NCBI GenBank assembly: GCA_035566015.1
Contig: DATMRS010000024.1
Span: forward strand, 1-13,766
DNA from: DATMRS01 sp035566015
GTDB taxonomy: Bacteria > Pseudomonadota > Alphaproteobacteria > Sphingomonadales > Sphingomonadaceae
Direction of reading: 5' to 3'
DNA: 13,766 nucleotides
Positions 5,801 to 13,518 of the stretch are shown piece by piece (within the stretch, counting starts at the first letter, position 1; each line of letters begins with the position of its first letter). The notes under the pieces are model-generated. The model was given only the letters and a program-made list of their open reading frames with translations, did not search any database and was not told the origin of the DNA. A program made the translations under genes and the position numbers.

Positions 5801-7921
5801 ATGCGCGATAGGAATGAATCTGTCACCGCAGCGGCCGGTCCGGTCGATCTGTTCCTGAGGCCTCGTTCGATCGCGGTGATCGGCGTTTCGGCCAAACCGG
5901 GTTCGGCCGGACGCACCGTGCTCACCAATATCGTGCAGAGCGAGTTCGCGGGCGATCTCCACATCGTCGGCCGGGCCGACGAGATTGACGGGCGCGCGGT
6001 TCTCCACAGTATCGACGATTTGCCCGCCGGCGTCGATCTCGCCATCTTCACCTTGCCTGCCGCTGGCGTTGCCGAGGCACTGCGGGCGTGTGGCCGGCGC
6101 GGCGTGCGCGCGGCGACCATCTTCGCGTCGGGCTTCGCCGAAACGGGCAACCGCGCCGCGCAGGACGAGCTGGTCGGTGTAACGCGTGCGGCGAATATCG
6201 CGATGCTGGGGCCGAACTGCCTGGGATACAGCAATCTGGTCGACGGCTTTTCAGTGAGCTTCGCCAATCCGCGCAGGACGACCCGACTTCCGGCCGATCG
6301 CCGTGATCCTGCGATCGCGATGGTATCGCAAAGCGGCGGGCTCATGGCCTATGTCCGCGTCACGCTGGAGGCGCGCAATCTTCCCTTCGCCTATACGATC
6401 TCGACGGGCAATGAGGCCGGCATCGGCTTTGCGGATTTCGTCGATCATCTGGCCGACGATCCGGTGGCCGCCGTGATCCTGCTATATCTGGAGGAGGTGC
6501 GCGATCCGGCGGCCTTCCTGGCGGCCTGCCGCCGTGCCCGCGCGCGCGGCAAGACCGTCGTCATGATCCATCCCGGCAAGAGCGCGAAAGGTCGGGCGGC
6601 CGTGCAGTCGCACACCGGCGCGCTGGCGGGCGATCATGCGACGATGCGGGTCCATCTCGAACGCGCCGGCGTCGTGCTGGTCGAGACGATGGAAGAGATG
6701 GTCGATGTCGCCGAAATCCTCGCGCGCTTTCCGGAGCCGCCCGTCAACGGGCCGGGGATCGTCACCTTCTCCGGCGGTTTTTGCGCCATCGCGCATGATT
6801 TCTGCGATGATATCGGGCTCGATGTGCCCAGCCTCTCGCCTGAAACGGTCGAGGCGCTCGCGCCCAGCCTTCCGGCCTTCATACCACCGCGTAATCCGCT
6901 CGATCTGGGCACGCAGGTGCTGTGGCAGCCCGAACTGACCGCGCTTGGCACAGCCGCCTTGTTCGACGATTCGGCGCTTGGCAGCGTCGTGGTCGCGATC
7001 TCGGGTGGATCGCCGGCGTCGCAGCGCAGCTATGGCGGCCATTTCATCGCGGCGATGAAGGGGCAGAAGAAGCCATCGGTTTTTGCGATGCCATCCACCG
7101 CGCTCGACCCCGGTTTCGCGGAGGCGATCGCTGAAAATCGGATCATCTTCAGCCGCTCGCACGAGTCCGCTTTGAGGGCGGTGGCGCGTGTGACCGCTTA
7201 CGGCCGCGCGCTCCAACGCTCGCGGCGTAGTGTTTCTCACGCACCGTTCGCCGCGCTGCCTCCGCTTGGAAGGGGCGCGCAGCCCGAATGGATCGGCAAG
7301 AGGCTGCTGACGGCGATCGGCATCGCCGTGCCCGAAGGCGCACTTGCCACCAGCCTGGATGAGGCGGAGAAGATCGCCGAACGGATCGGCTTCCCGCTCG
7401 CACTCAAGGGCCAGGCGGCGACCTTGACTCACAAGACCGAGGCTGGCGCGGTCCTGCTCGGCATTGCCGATCGATCAGCGTTGGCCAATGGCTGGAGCCA
7501 AATTCGGGCCAACGTCGCGGCGGCGGGTGACGTCACCCTGGACGGCATACTCGTCGAGCGCATGGCGCCGCCGGGCATCGAACTGATGATCGGGGCACGC
7601 CGCGACCCGAGATGGGGCGCGATCCTGATGGTCGGCCTGGGCGGCATCTGGGTCGAGGCGATCGGCGACGTCCGGCTGTTGCCGCCCGACCTGGCCGAGG
7701 AGGATATTGTCGCCGAGCTTGATAAATTGCGTGGCGCGCGCCTGCTGGCTGGCTTTCGCGGGGCGCCACCCGCCGATATCGCCGCCGTGGCGCGCGCGGT
7801 TTCCGCTGTCGGGTGGCTGATGGAAACGACTCCGGAAATATTGGAAATCGACATCAATCCGCTCTTTGCGCACGAAAGCGGTGTCACTGCCGCCGACGCG
7901 CTGATCATCACCGCCGCTTGA
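5801..7921 (+). CDS. Acyl-CoA synthetase (NDP-forming), fused alpha-beta, FerA-like
   Basis: A 706-residue ligase that activates a carboxylic acid to its CoA thioester with release of NDP. Domains in order: CoA-binding Rossmann domain (about 14-145; PRSIAVIGVSAKPGSAG, MLGPNCLGYSN), succinyl-CoA-ligase-like domains (about 170-470; MVSQSGGL, STGNEAG, SHTGALAGDHA) and a C-terminal ATP-grasp domain (about 490-706; LALKGQAATLTHKTEAGAV, EIDINPL). His271 in SHTGALAG matches the phosphohistidine of the ADP-forming acetyl-CoA synthetase family. Sphingomonad feruloyl-CoA synthetase FerA belongs to this superfamily. Transcribed divergently from the crotonase/thiolase-like/DUF35 operon, it likely supplies their CoA substrate. 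The acid is unknown; a cinnamate-like or polycyclic side-chain acid would fit. Start chosen by the strong ribosome binding site. Confidence 0.93.
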   Translation: MRDRNESVTAAAGPVDLFLRPRSIAVIGVSAKPGSAGRTVLTNIVQSEFAGDLHIVGRADEIDGRAVLHSIDDLPAGVDLAIFTLPAAGVAEALRACGRRGVRAATIFASGFAETGNRAAQDELVGVTRAANIAMLGPNCLGYSNLVDGFSVSFANPRRTTRLPADRRDPAIAMVSQSGGLMAYVRVTLEARNLPFAYTISTGNEAGIGFADFVDHLADDPVAAVILLYLEEVRDPAAFLAACRRARARGKTVVMIHPGKSAKGRAAVQSHTGALAGDHATMRVHLERAGVVLVETMEEMVDVAEILARFPEPPVNGPGIVTFSGGFCAIAHDFCDDIGLDVPSLSPETVEALAPSLPAFIPPRNPLDLGTQVLWQPELTALGTAALFDDSALGSVVVAISGGSPASQRSYGGHFIAAMKGQKKPSVFAMPSTALDPGFAEAIAENRIIFSRSHESALRAVARVTAYGRALQRSRRSVSHAPFAALPPLGRGAQPEWIGKRLLTAIGIAVPEGALATSLDEAEKIAERIGFPLALKGQAATLTHKTEAGAVLLGIADRSALANGWSQIRANVAAAGDVTLDGILVERMAPPGIELMIGARRDPRWGAILMVGLGGIWVEAIGDVRLLPPDLAEEDIVAELDKLRGARLLAGFRGAPPADIAAVARAVSAVGWLMETTPEILEIDINPLFAHESGVTAADALIITAA

Positions 7922-7937
7922 TCGCAAACATTCTGTC

Positions 7938-7979
7938 AAATGAAAAGGGCGCCGAATTGCTCCGGCACCCTTTTCATTT
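7938..7979. terminator. Bidirectional intrinsic terminator between ligase and receptor genes
   Basis: The 17-nt arms AAATGAAAAGGGCGCCG (7938-7954) and CGGCACCCTTTTCATTT (7963-7979) pair with a single mismatch around an 8-nt loop. The stem has A-runs on the left and T-runs on the right, so it gives a GC-capped hairpin with a U-tract in both directions. It serves the convergent genes ending at 7921 (plus) and 7995 (minus). Confidence 0.9.
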
Positions 7980-7994
7980 CCGCTGTTGATCGGA

Positions 7995-10964
7995 TCAGTA
8001 GGAGAAACGCACGCCGACCCGATAATAACGCCCGATCCGATCGTAAAAACCCGAAAGCTGCGTGTCGGGATAAGGCGGGAACTTGTTGGTGAGATTGTTG
8101 ATAATCGTATAGAATTGAACCTTCCGGTTGCCATCGTTGATGACGTTCACCGATGCGGCCAGATTCAGATAGATGCGCGAGGACACATGGTTGCTGCCGC
8201 CGACCGAAATGGGGGACAGCGGATTATAGTCCGCCTCGGTTTCGTCGACGAGGCTCTTGTCGACCTTGCCGCCGCCGACATAGCGTCCCTGAAGCGAAAC
8301 CGAATACACGTCGGTGGCATAGGTGAGGCTGCCGTTGAGCTGCCAGTGCGGTACGCTCGTCGATCCGACGTTGGTGCCGGTGGTGAAGCCGCCGACCTGG
8401 CCGGCGCGATCGATCACGCTGCCTTTGGTAATCAGCACGTTGGGTACACCGCCGACGGTGCCGTAGGTCCGTGGCGTACCCGTGCCGTCGTCCGTGATCA
8501 GATGCGCTACATAAGTGCCGAACAGGCGCGCGGTGAGCGAGCCTTCGCCGAAGGGACGGCGATAACTCACGTCGAAATCGACGCCGCTCGTCTTGATCGA
8601 CGCGAGATTGAGCAATTGGATCGAAACCGAATTGATCTGGTTGTTCGCACTGCGATCAACGAAGGAGCAATAAAAGCCGGCACCGGAGCTTGAGGCAAGT
8701 TCCGCTGCGCAATTGTCGATGATCCGCTGGCCCGAAAGGCTGGAGATCGCACCCTTCAGGTTGATGTTGTAATAATCGACCGAAACATTCAGCCCCGGAA
8801 TGAATTCGGGCTGGAATACGACGCCGGCCGTTTTGGTCCTCGCTTTTTCGGGTTTTAGCGTGGGGCTGGCGAGCGTGTAGGCGGTATAGGCCGCCGTCTG
8901 GCCGTTGAAGGGGCCGGGCAGCGAGTTGCGGAAGGTGGAGTTGCTCTGAAGATTGGTGAACAGTTCGGCGCTGTTCGGCGCGCGAATATCCTCCGATATC
9001 ACGCCGCGGAACTTCACTCCGTCGATCGGCTCCCAGGTGCCGCCCACTTTCCACGTCTTCACCACGCCGCTGAAGCTGTAATCGGTGTAGCGATAGGCGC
9101 CGTTGAGATCGAATGACTTGGCGAAGGGCAGGTCTTTCGCCAGCGGAATTGCGGCTTCCACATAGGCTTCCTTGGTGTTGAAGGAGCCGGAGAAAGGCTG
9201 CGGATTGCCGAAGTTGAACAGGCGCCGCTCGGACATCGAATCGACCACGCTGTACGCGGTGTCGCGGCGATATTCGCCGCCGACCGCCACCGCGACCGGG
9301 CCCGCCCAGGTCGAGAACAGATTTCCGCGCAGGTTGGCCGCGGCCACCTCCTGCTTGGTGGTGATCGTCTGCAACACGGTGCCGTAGCTGTAGTCGACCG
9401 CTTCCTGAGACGGCGAGTTGATGCCGAACAGGTCGATCGGCACGCAACCGGCCGCCGCGATCGGGTTGTAGGTCGAACTGCCTGGGACGAGAGCGCGGCA
9501 GGTGGGTACACCGTTCACCATGACCGAATCGACCGCGAAGGCGAAATTCTGGTTGATGCGAACCGGCGTGATCTCGGAATCGTACCGGTTGCGGCCATAT
9601 TCGTAATAGGCGTCCCAGGACCATGTACCCAAGGTGCCATTAAGACCGGCGACGATACGCTCGGTCGTGTTGGTGTTGTTCGGGAAGGACTGGCCGTAAT
9701 CGATGCTGTGACGGCCGAGCGAGATCGCCTGTACATTGTTGGCGATCATGAGATCGAGGATCGATGGGGGAAGGAACGCATTGTCGCGCCGGATGACGAT
9801 CGTCGACGTATTGGTGTCGCGTGTGCCGGGGCCACCGAAATGCGAGCCGGACCGGGCGTAGCTGCCCTCCACGAAGGCCGAAATGCTGTCCGAAAGATCA
9901 TAGTCGATATGCGCCATCGCGACATAGCGCTTGACTGGCAGAACCAGCGTGTGTCCGAGTCGGGTCGGAATGCCGTCCGACGTGCCGTTATAGGCGGTGC
10001 CTGTACGATAGGTGGCGTCGTTGCCATAATCGAACGGGATCGGTGTGCCGCCTGGGCCGAACTGGATGCCGAGGAACGGCGAGGTTGCCGACAGCGGCGT
10101 CGGCGTGCAACCCACCGTGGTGCAGGAGCCGTTGATGAGGCCGCCCTGCGTCGAATTGGTGTAAGCCGCGTCGTGGCCGAAGATACGCGATGGGAGGCCG
10201 GCGGCACGATTGGTCGGGAAGGACACGATTTCGTCGACGAATGGCCCCCAGGGACGATCGGCGAAAGAATCCACGCCATTCGACTTCACATAATCGCCGC
10301 CTATGACGATGTGACCACGATCATTGTCGAAGCCGGTACCGAATCCGAGTGAGAATTTGTGTTCGGCATCATCCCCATATTGGGAGATCGCCCCCGAAAA
10401 ATCGCCTTTGAAACCCTGTAGCTTCTTGTTGAGAATGATATTGACCACGCCCGATACAGCGTCTGAACCATAAGCCGCCGAGGCGCCGCCCGTCACAACC
10501 TCCACCCGATCGACGAGAATCGAGGGGATCAGGTTCAGGTCGACCTCGCCCGTGGCTGCGGACGGTACATGCCGGCGGCCGTCGACCAGCGTCAGCGTAC
10601 GTATATTGCCGAGGCTGCGCAGGTCGGCATAGACCGCGCCGGTCGCCGTTGATGTCTGGGTGTTGGTCTGCGCGTTCTGGCTGGGCCGGAACGCCGGGAT
10701 TTCGTTGAGAAAATCGCCGACATTACTTGATCCGCGCTGTTCGAGCTGAACGGACGACAGCACCGTCGTCGGCGTCGGCGCGTCAAAGCCCTGCCGCGCG
10801 AGGCGCGAGCCCGTCACCACGATCTCGTCGATCGAAGGCGGGCTGGTGGTGGTTGCGCCGGTGGCCGGCGAAGTGGTGCCGGCATTTTGCGCCCAGGCCG
10901 GCGCGCCGGCTACCGCGATTGCGCCAGCAGCCGCGGAGACAGCCAAGATGGACTGAAACTTCAT
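7995..10964 (-). CDS. TonB-dependent outer-membrane receptor
   Basis: A 989-residue outer-membrane active transporter powered by TonB/ExbBD. A signal peptide covers residues 1-25 (hydrophobic AAAGAIAVAG, cleavage at AWA-QN). The low-complexity Thr/Ala/Pro linker (27-43) leads to IDEIVVTGSR (45-54), the usual start of the plug and possible TonB-box region. The plug continues with LVDGRR (127-131) and VEVVTGGASAAYGSDAVSG (154-172). The long remainder is beta-barrel sequence ending in RVGVRFSY, with the aromatic C-terminus needed for Bam-mediated insertion. Length and style match sphingomonad receptors in aromatic or polycyclic catabolic clusters. The start has a strong AGGGGAGGA site at 10970-10978. 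The tandem operator motif upstream links it to the CoA module. The ligand is not deducible. Confidence 0.96.
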   Translation of the reverse strand: MKFQSILAVSAAAGAIAVAGAPAWAQNAGTTSPATGATTTSPPSIDEIVVTGSRLARQGFDAPTPTTVLSSVQLEQRGSSNVGDFLNEIPAFRPSQNAQTNTQTSTATGAVYADLRSLGNIRTLTLVDGRRHVPSAATGEVDLNLIPSILVDRVEVVTGGASAAYGSDAVSGVVNIILNKKLQGFKGDFSGAISQYGDDAEHKFSLGFGTGFDNDRGHIVIGGDYVKSNGVDSFADRPWGPFVDEIVSFPTNRAAGLPSRIFGHDAAYTNSTQGGLINGSCTTVGCTPTPLSATSPFLGIQFGPGGTPIPFDYGNDATYRTGTAYNGTSDGIPTRLGHTLVLPVKRYVAMAHIDYDLSDSISAFVEGSYARSGSHFGGPGTRDTNTSTIVIRRDNAFLPPSILDLMIANNVQAISLGRHSIDYGQSFPNNTNTTERIVAGLNGTLGTWSWDAYYEYGRNRYDSEITPVRINQNFAFAVDSVMVNGVPTCRALVPGSSTYNPIAAAGCVPIDLFGINSPSQEAVDYSYGTVLQTITTKQEVAAANLRGNLFSTWAGPVAVAVGGEYRRDTAYSVVDSMSERRLFNFGNPQPFSGSFNTKEAYVEAAIPLAKDLPFAKSFDLNGAYRYTDYSFSGVVKTWKVGGTWEPIDGVKFRGVISEDIRAPNSAELFTNLQSNSTFRNSLPGPFNGQTAAYTAYTLASPTLKPEKARTKTAGVVFQPEFIPGLNVSVDYYNINLKGAISSLSGQRIIDNCAAELASSSGAGFYCSFVDRSANNQINSVSIQLLNLASIKTSGVDFDVSYRRPFGEGSLTARLFGTYVAHLITDDGTGTPRTYGTVGGVPNVLITKGSVIDRAGQVGGFTTGTNVGSTSVPHWQLNGSLTYATDVYSVSLQGRYVGGGKVDKSLVDETEADYNPLSPISVGGSNHVSSRIYLNLAASVNVINDGNRKVQFYTIINNLTNKFPPYPDTQLSGFYDRIGRYYRVGVRFSY

Positions 10965-11056
10965 ACCGATCCTCCCCTAATGGTGCGTAACATCGCACTT
11001 GTCGTTGGAGACGCGGAACCCCGTCCGCAGGGGGAAGATGACATAGCGTCGGCTCA

Positions 11057-11100
11057 TGTCAACATTAAAGTATGACTGTTATATCAATATGACACTCATA
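11057..11100 (-). promoter_or_regulatory. Receptor promoter -35 with tandem candidate operators
   Basis: TATGAC-T-GTTATA (11071-11083) is a 13-bp near-palindrome. A second copy with one mismatch, TATGAC-A-CTCATA (11088-11100), lies exactly 17 bp away. On the minus strand TTGACA is read at 11062-11057, a consensus -35 box; the -10 element is weak. The operators would sit just upstream of the -35, a position that fits an activator at least as well as a repressor. A poorer third copy, TATGACAACCATA, is at 11162-11174. Confidence 0.5.
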
Positions 11101-11165
11101 TCCGGTTCTACCCCGTCGAGGACCGGAAGCGGTGACACCGTTAGCATTCGAATTGTGTGACTATG

Positions 11166-11181
11166 ACAACCATATGGTTGT
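11166..11181. promoter_or_regulatory. 16-bp perfect palindrome, probable operator
   Basis: ACAACCATATGGTTGT is its own reverse complement. It lies about 200 nt upstream of the receptor start in AT-rich noncoding DNA and overlaps the degenerate third TATGAC copy. The size and symmetry are typical of a homodimeric repressor site. No U-run follows, so it is not an obvious terminator. Confidence 0.45.
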
Positions 11182-11356
11182 TGCAGATAACATATCCACT
11201 TTTGGCAACTTTGTCCAAGAGACGTGTGATGCCGCGGCTCTGTGCACACCATCAGCCGCTGCTCTATTCCGCGATCCCGCGCAGCATCGCCGAAACGGAG
11301 GCAGGCAGGGCGGCCTTGTTGGAGTCCATCACCGCGCAGGAGCGGCAGGCGTCGCG

Positions 11357-12139
11357 CTATCCGGCCGGGTCCTGGTGAGCCTTCGCCCAGCCCAGCCCCT
11401 CGATCGTGTGGCCGCGCGGCCGGTACTCGCCGGCCACGAAGCCGGTGTAGCCGAGCCGATCGAGCTCCGCGAAGAGAAACGGAAAGTTCAGCTCCTCGCC
11501 GTCGGGCTCGTTGCGGGACGGCACGCTCGCGACCTGGATATGGCCGATGATCGGCATCAGCCGCCGGAGCGCGACGGTGACATCGCCATGGACGATCTGG
11601 CGGTGATAAATATCGAACTGAAGCTTCACGTTGGGCAGGTCGGCGGTTTCGACCAGCGTTTCGGCCATCGGGAAGTCGCGTAGATAATAGCCGGGAATGT
11701 CGCGCGTGTTGATCGGTTCGAGCATGAGGGTGACATCCAGCGGTGCGAAGGCCTCGGCGGCATAGTGCATAGCGCGCTCATAGCTTTTCCGGGCCTCCGG
11801 ATCGTTCGGGTCGGCCCGGCCGCTCATCATATGCGCGCAATGCACGCCGGTTGCCCGCGCGAGGTCCAGCGCGCGTGCGACGCTGTCGCGAAATTCGTCG
11901 AACCGGTCCGGCAGGGCCGCCAACCCATAAGTGTCCCCGGCGGGATTGCAGCCCGGCAGGTTGAACAGGGCGAGGGTAAGCCCGTTATCCTCCAACCGCT
12001 GGGCTATCGCGTCGGGGGCGTGATCCCACGGCGCGATCGTCTCCACGGCGGTGAACCCCGCATCCGCCGCTGCCGCAAAGCGATCGAGGTAGGGCCACTC
12101 GCCGAAGAGCCAATTCAGGTTGCAGGCGAAGCGCGGCAT
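11357..12139 (-). CDS. hyi: Hydroxypyruvate isomerase family TIM-barrel enzyme
   Basis: A 260-residue TIM-barrel sugar/hydroxyacid isomerase that interconverts hydroxypyruvate and tartronate semialdehyde or a close analogue (OtnI-type 2-oxo-tetronate isomerases are near relatives). It aligns along its length with E. coli Hyi, from FACNLNWLFGEW at the N-terminus to GLGW near the C-terminus. Probable metal and catalytic residues are E141 (LEPIN), D176 (QFDIYH), Q202 (HIQVA) and E238 (GEYRPRG). The start at 12139 has AAGGACC upstream with good spacing. It lies 27 nt after the second Rieske oxygenase and is probably co-transcribed with it. A three-carbon hydroxyketo-acid isomerase is unexpected next to a ring oxygenase. 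It may handle a side-chain fragment, or act on another small hydroxyketo acid. The family is firm; the exact substrate is not. Confidence 0.88.
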   Translation of the reverse strand: MPRFACNLNWLFGEWPYLDRFAAAADAGFTAVETIAPWDHAPDAIAQRLEDNGLTLALFNLPGCNPAGDTYGLAALPDRFDEFRDSVARALDLARATGVHCAHMMSGRADPNDPEARKSYERAMHYAAEAFAPLDVTLMLEPINTRDIPGYYLRDFPMAETLVETADLPNVKLQFDIYHRQIVHGDVTVALRRLMPIIGHIQVASVPSRNEPDGEELNFPFLFAELDRLGYTGFVAGEYRPRGHTIEGLGWAKAHQDPAG

Positions 12140-12166
12140 GTAAGGTCCTTCGATCGGTGGCTCGAA

Positions 12167-13477
12167 CTATCGGGTGCGTTCCAGGTCGGCAACCGGCCCG
12201 CCGTGCCATTCACGCCGCTTTTCATTGAATATGGCAAGCCAGTCGGTCGTCTCGGGCAGCGTGATGAAGCCCGAGCGAATCGATCGGTAGAGCGACGCGT
12301 CCGCCGCGCCCGGCGGAGACGCGCCCTGTTCGGCAAGCTCGCGCGCGGCCTTGAGCAGGCGGCGGCGCGTGCGCGCGATCATCCGGTCGCTGCTGCCCAG
12401 CGTCTCGTAGGTGCGATCGGCGATCGGCCCCATACTCTCGACAACCGCCTGATCCTGCACGCGCCCGCCCATAATGCCGCTATAGTTGAGCGTCTTCATC
12501 AACTCGCGTGACTGCATGTGGTTGTTCGCGAGGCACTGTTTGAGCCGATAGCGGCCGAGCCAGCCCCCATCGTGCGGGAGCATGTCGCCGTCGCCGAAAA
12601 ATCCGGGCAGCTTCTTGCCTTCCTTGTCGACGGCCTGTGTTGGCGGGCGTGGTCCATCGATGATTACCAACATGCTGTTCTCATCGTCGAGTGGTAGCCA
12701 GCAGCGCAGCTTGACGTAACCGAGCGGGTCCTGCGGCGCCATCGTGAAGGACGGGAAGAGGATTTGCGCCACGCGATGATAAAGCTGGCCCTCGCCGGCC
12801 GGACGATAAGCGGAAGAGATCGCGCCATAAGGGGTGTCGATCGCTTCATAGTGCGGCGTCAGGTTGCTCTGACGATAATAGTTGGTGGACCCCTTCTCGA
12901 AATTCTGCGCATCGATGCCGCCGAGATGGAGAAAGCCGACATGGACGGTGTCGATGTCACCCTCGAGACCCTGCAGCCAATTGCAGGCGCGATGGAGGAA
13001 GGTGATTTCGATCTGGTCTTCGGGCACCTGATCCAGATCGAACAAGGGAAAAGGCGGCGCGGGGCGCTGGCTGCCCAGATAAGCCCAGACCAGGCCGAAT
13101 TTCTCGATGACCGCCGCCGCCGGAATGCGCACGCGGGCGGAAAATTCACTTTCATCGGGCTCGCTCGGCATATCGATGCACTGGCCGGTCACGTCGAACT
13201 TCCAGCCATGATAGATGCAGCGTATCCCGCCTTCCTCGTTGCGGCCGTAGGCAAGGGATGCGCAGCGATGCTTGCAGCGGTGATCGATCAGCCCGACCGC
13301 CCCTTCGGGCGTGCGGAAGCCGAGCAGATTCTCGCCGAGGATGCGCATCCGCACGGGGGCGCCACCAGCCTCCAGTTCGGATGACTTGGCGACCGGCAGC
13401 CAATAGCAGCGCATCAGCGCCCCCATCGGGGTTCCGGGCCCTATTCTTGTCAGATACTCATTGTCTTCGGCGCGCAT
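12167..13477 (-). CDS. Rieske non-heme iron oxygenase, alpha subunit (phthalate dioxygenase/LigX-like), complete
   Basis: A complete 436-residue oxygenase component. The N-terminus (NEYLTRIGPGTPMG, RCYWLPVA) is typical of the phthalate-dioxygenase/O-demethylase class. Rieske ligands are C68, H70, C87 and H90. The mononuclear iron motif is D176-x2-H179-x4-H184, and D342 (VQDQ) is the likely third ligand. It shares long near-identical blocks with the oxygenase at the left edge, notably around CNWLQ-LEGDIDT, so the two are paralogs. The start at 13477 has GGAGAAG 5 nt upstream. There is no reductase or ferredoxin gene beside it. It probably shares the reductase at 1171-2130 or one outside the window. 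It lies 41 nt downstream of another Rieske gene and 27 nt upstream of the isomerase. Substrate unknown. Confidence 0.96.
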   Translation of the reverse strand: MRAEDNEYLTRIGPGTPMGALMRCYWLPVAKSSELEAGGAPVRMRILGENLLGFRTPEGAVGLIDHRCKHRCASLAYGRNEEGGIRCIYHGWKFDVTGQCIDMPSEPDESEFSARVRIPAAAVIEKFGLVWAYLGSQRPAPPFPLFDLDQVPEDQIEITFLHRACNWLQGLEGDIDTVHVGFLHLGGIDAQNFEKGSTNYYRQSNLTPHYEAIDTPYGAISSAYRPAGEGQLYHRVAQILFPSFTMAPQDPLGYVKLRCWLPLDDENSMLVIIDGPRPPTQAVDKEGKKLPGFFGDGDMLPHDGGWLGRYRLKQCLANNHMQSRELMKTLNYSGIMGGRVQDQAVVESMGPIADRTYETLGSSDRMIARTRRRLLKAARELAEQGASPPGAADASLYRSIRSGFITLPETTDWLAIFNEKRREWHGGPVADLERTR

Positions 13478-13518
13478 CGTCGCTTCTCCGCACCTTGTTC
13501 TGCCGTTCGGTTGTCATC

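Larger units (their letters stand above)
10965..11356. other. 390-nt regulatory intergenic region upstream of the receptor
   Basis: This gap separates the isomerase stop from the receptor start and is markedly more AT-rich than its surroundings between about 11057 and 11220. It holds the receptor promoter and operators plus several small dyads: CCGGTTCT...AGGACCGG (11102-11126), CGGTG-A-CACCG (11130-11140), ATTCGAAT (11146-11153) and a 16-bp perfect palindrome (11166-11181). Bases 11229-11356 look coding-like on both strands but hold no recognisable gene. Confidence 0.6.

Noticed and set aside
3594..5858. Very long plus-strand open frame (754 codons)
   Set aside because: It runs antisense to the DUF35, thiolase-like and crotonase genes, whose products are clearly recognisable. 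The antisense translation has no domain pattern and no good ribosome binding site. Long antisense frames are expected in high-GC DNA.
7986..8693. Plus-strand frame of 235 codons under the receptor gene
   Set aside because: Antisense shadow of a clear TonB-dependent receptor; it starts inside the terminator-proximal region and shows no domain.
11229..11378. Small plus-strand frame of 49 codons (MPRLCAHHQ...)
   Set aside because: Weak ribosome binding site, overlaps the isomerase 3' end and no recognisable family; kept only as a remark on a possible gene remnant.
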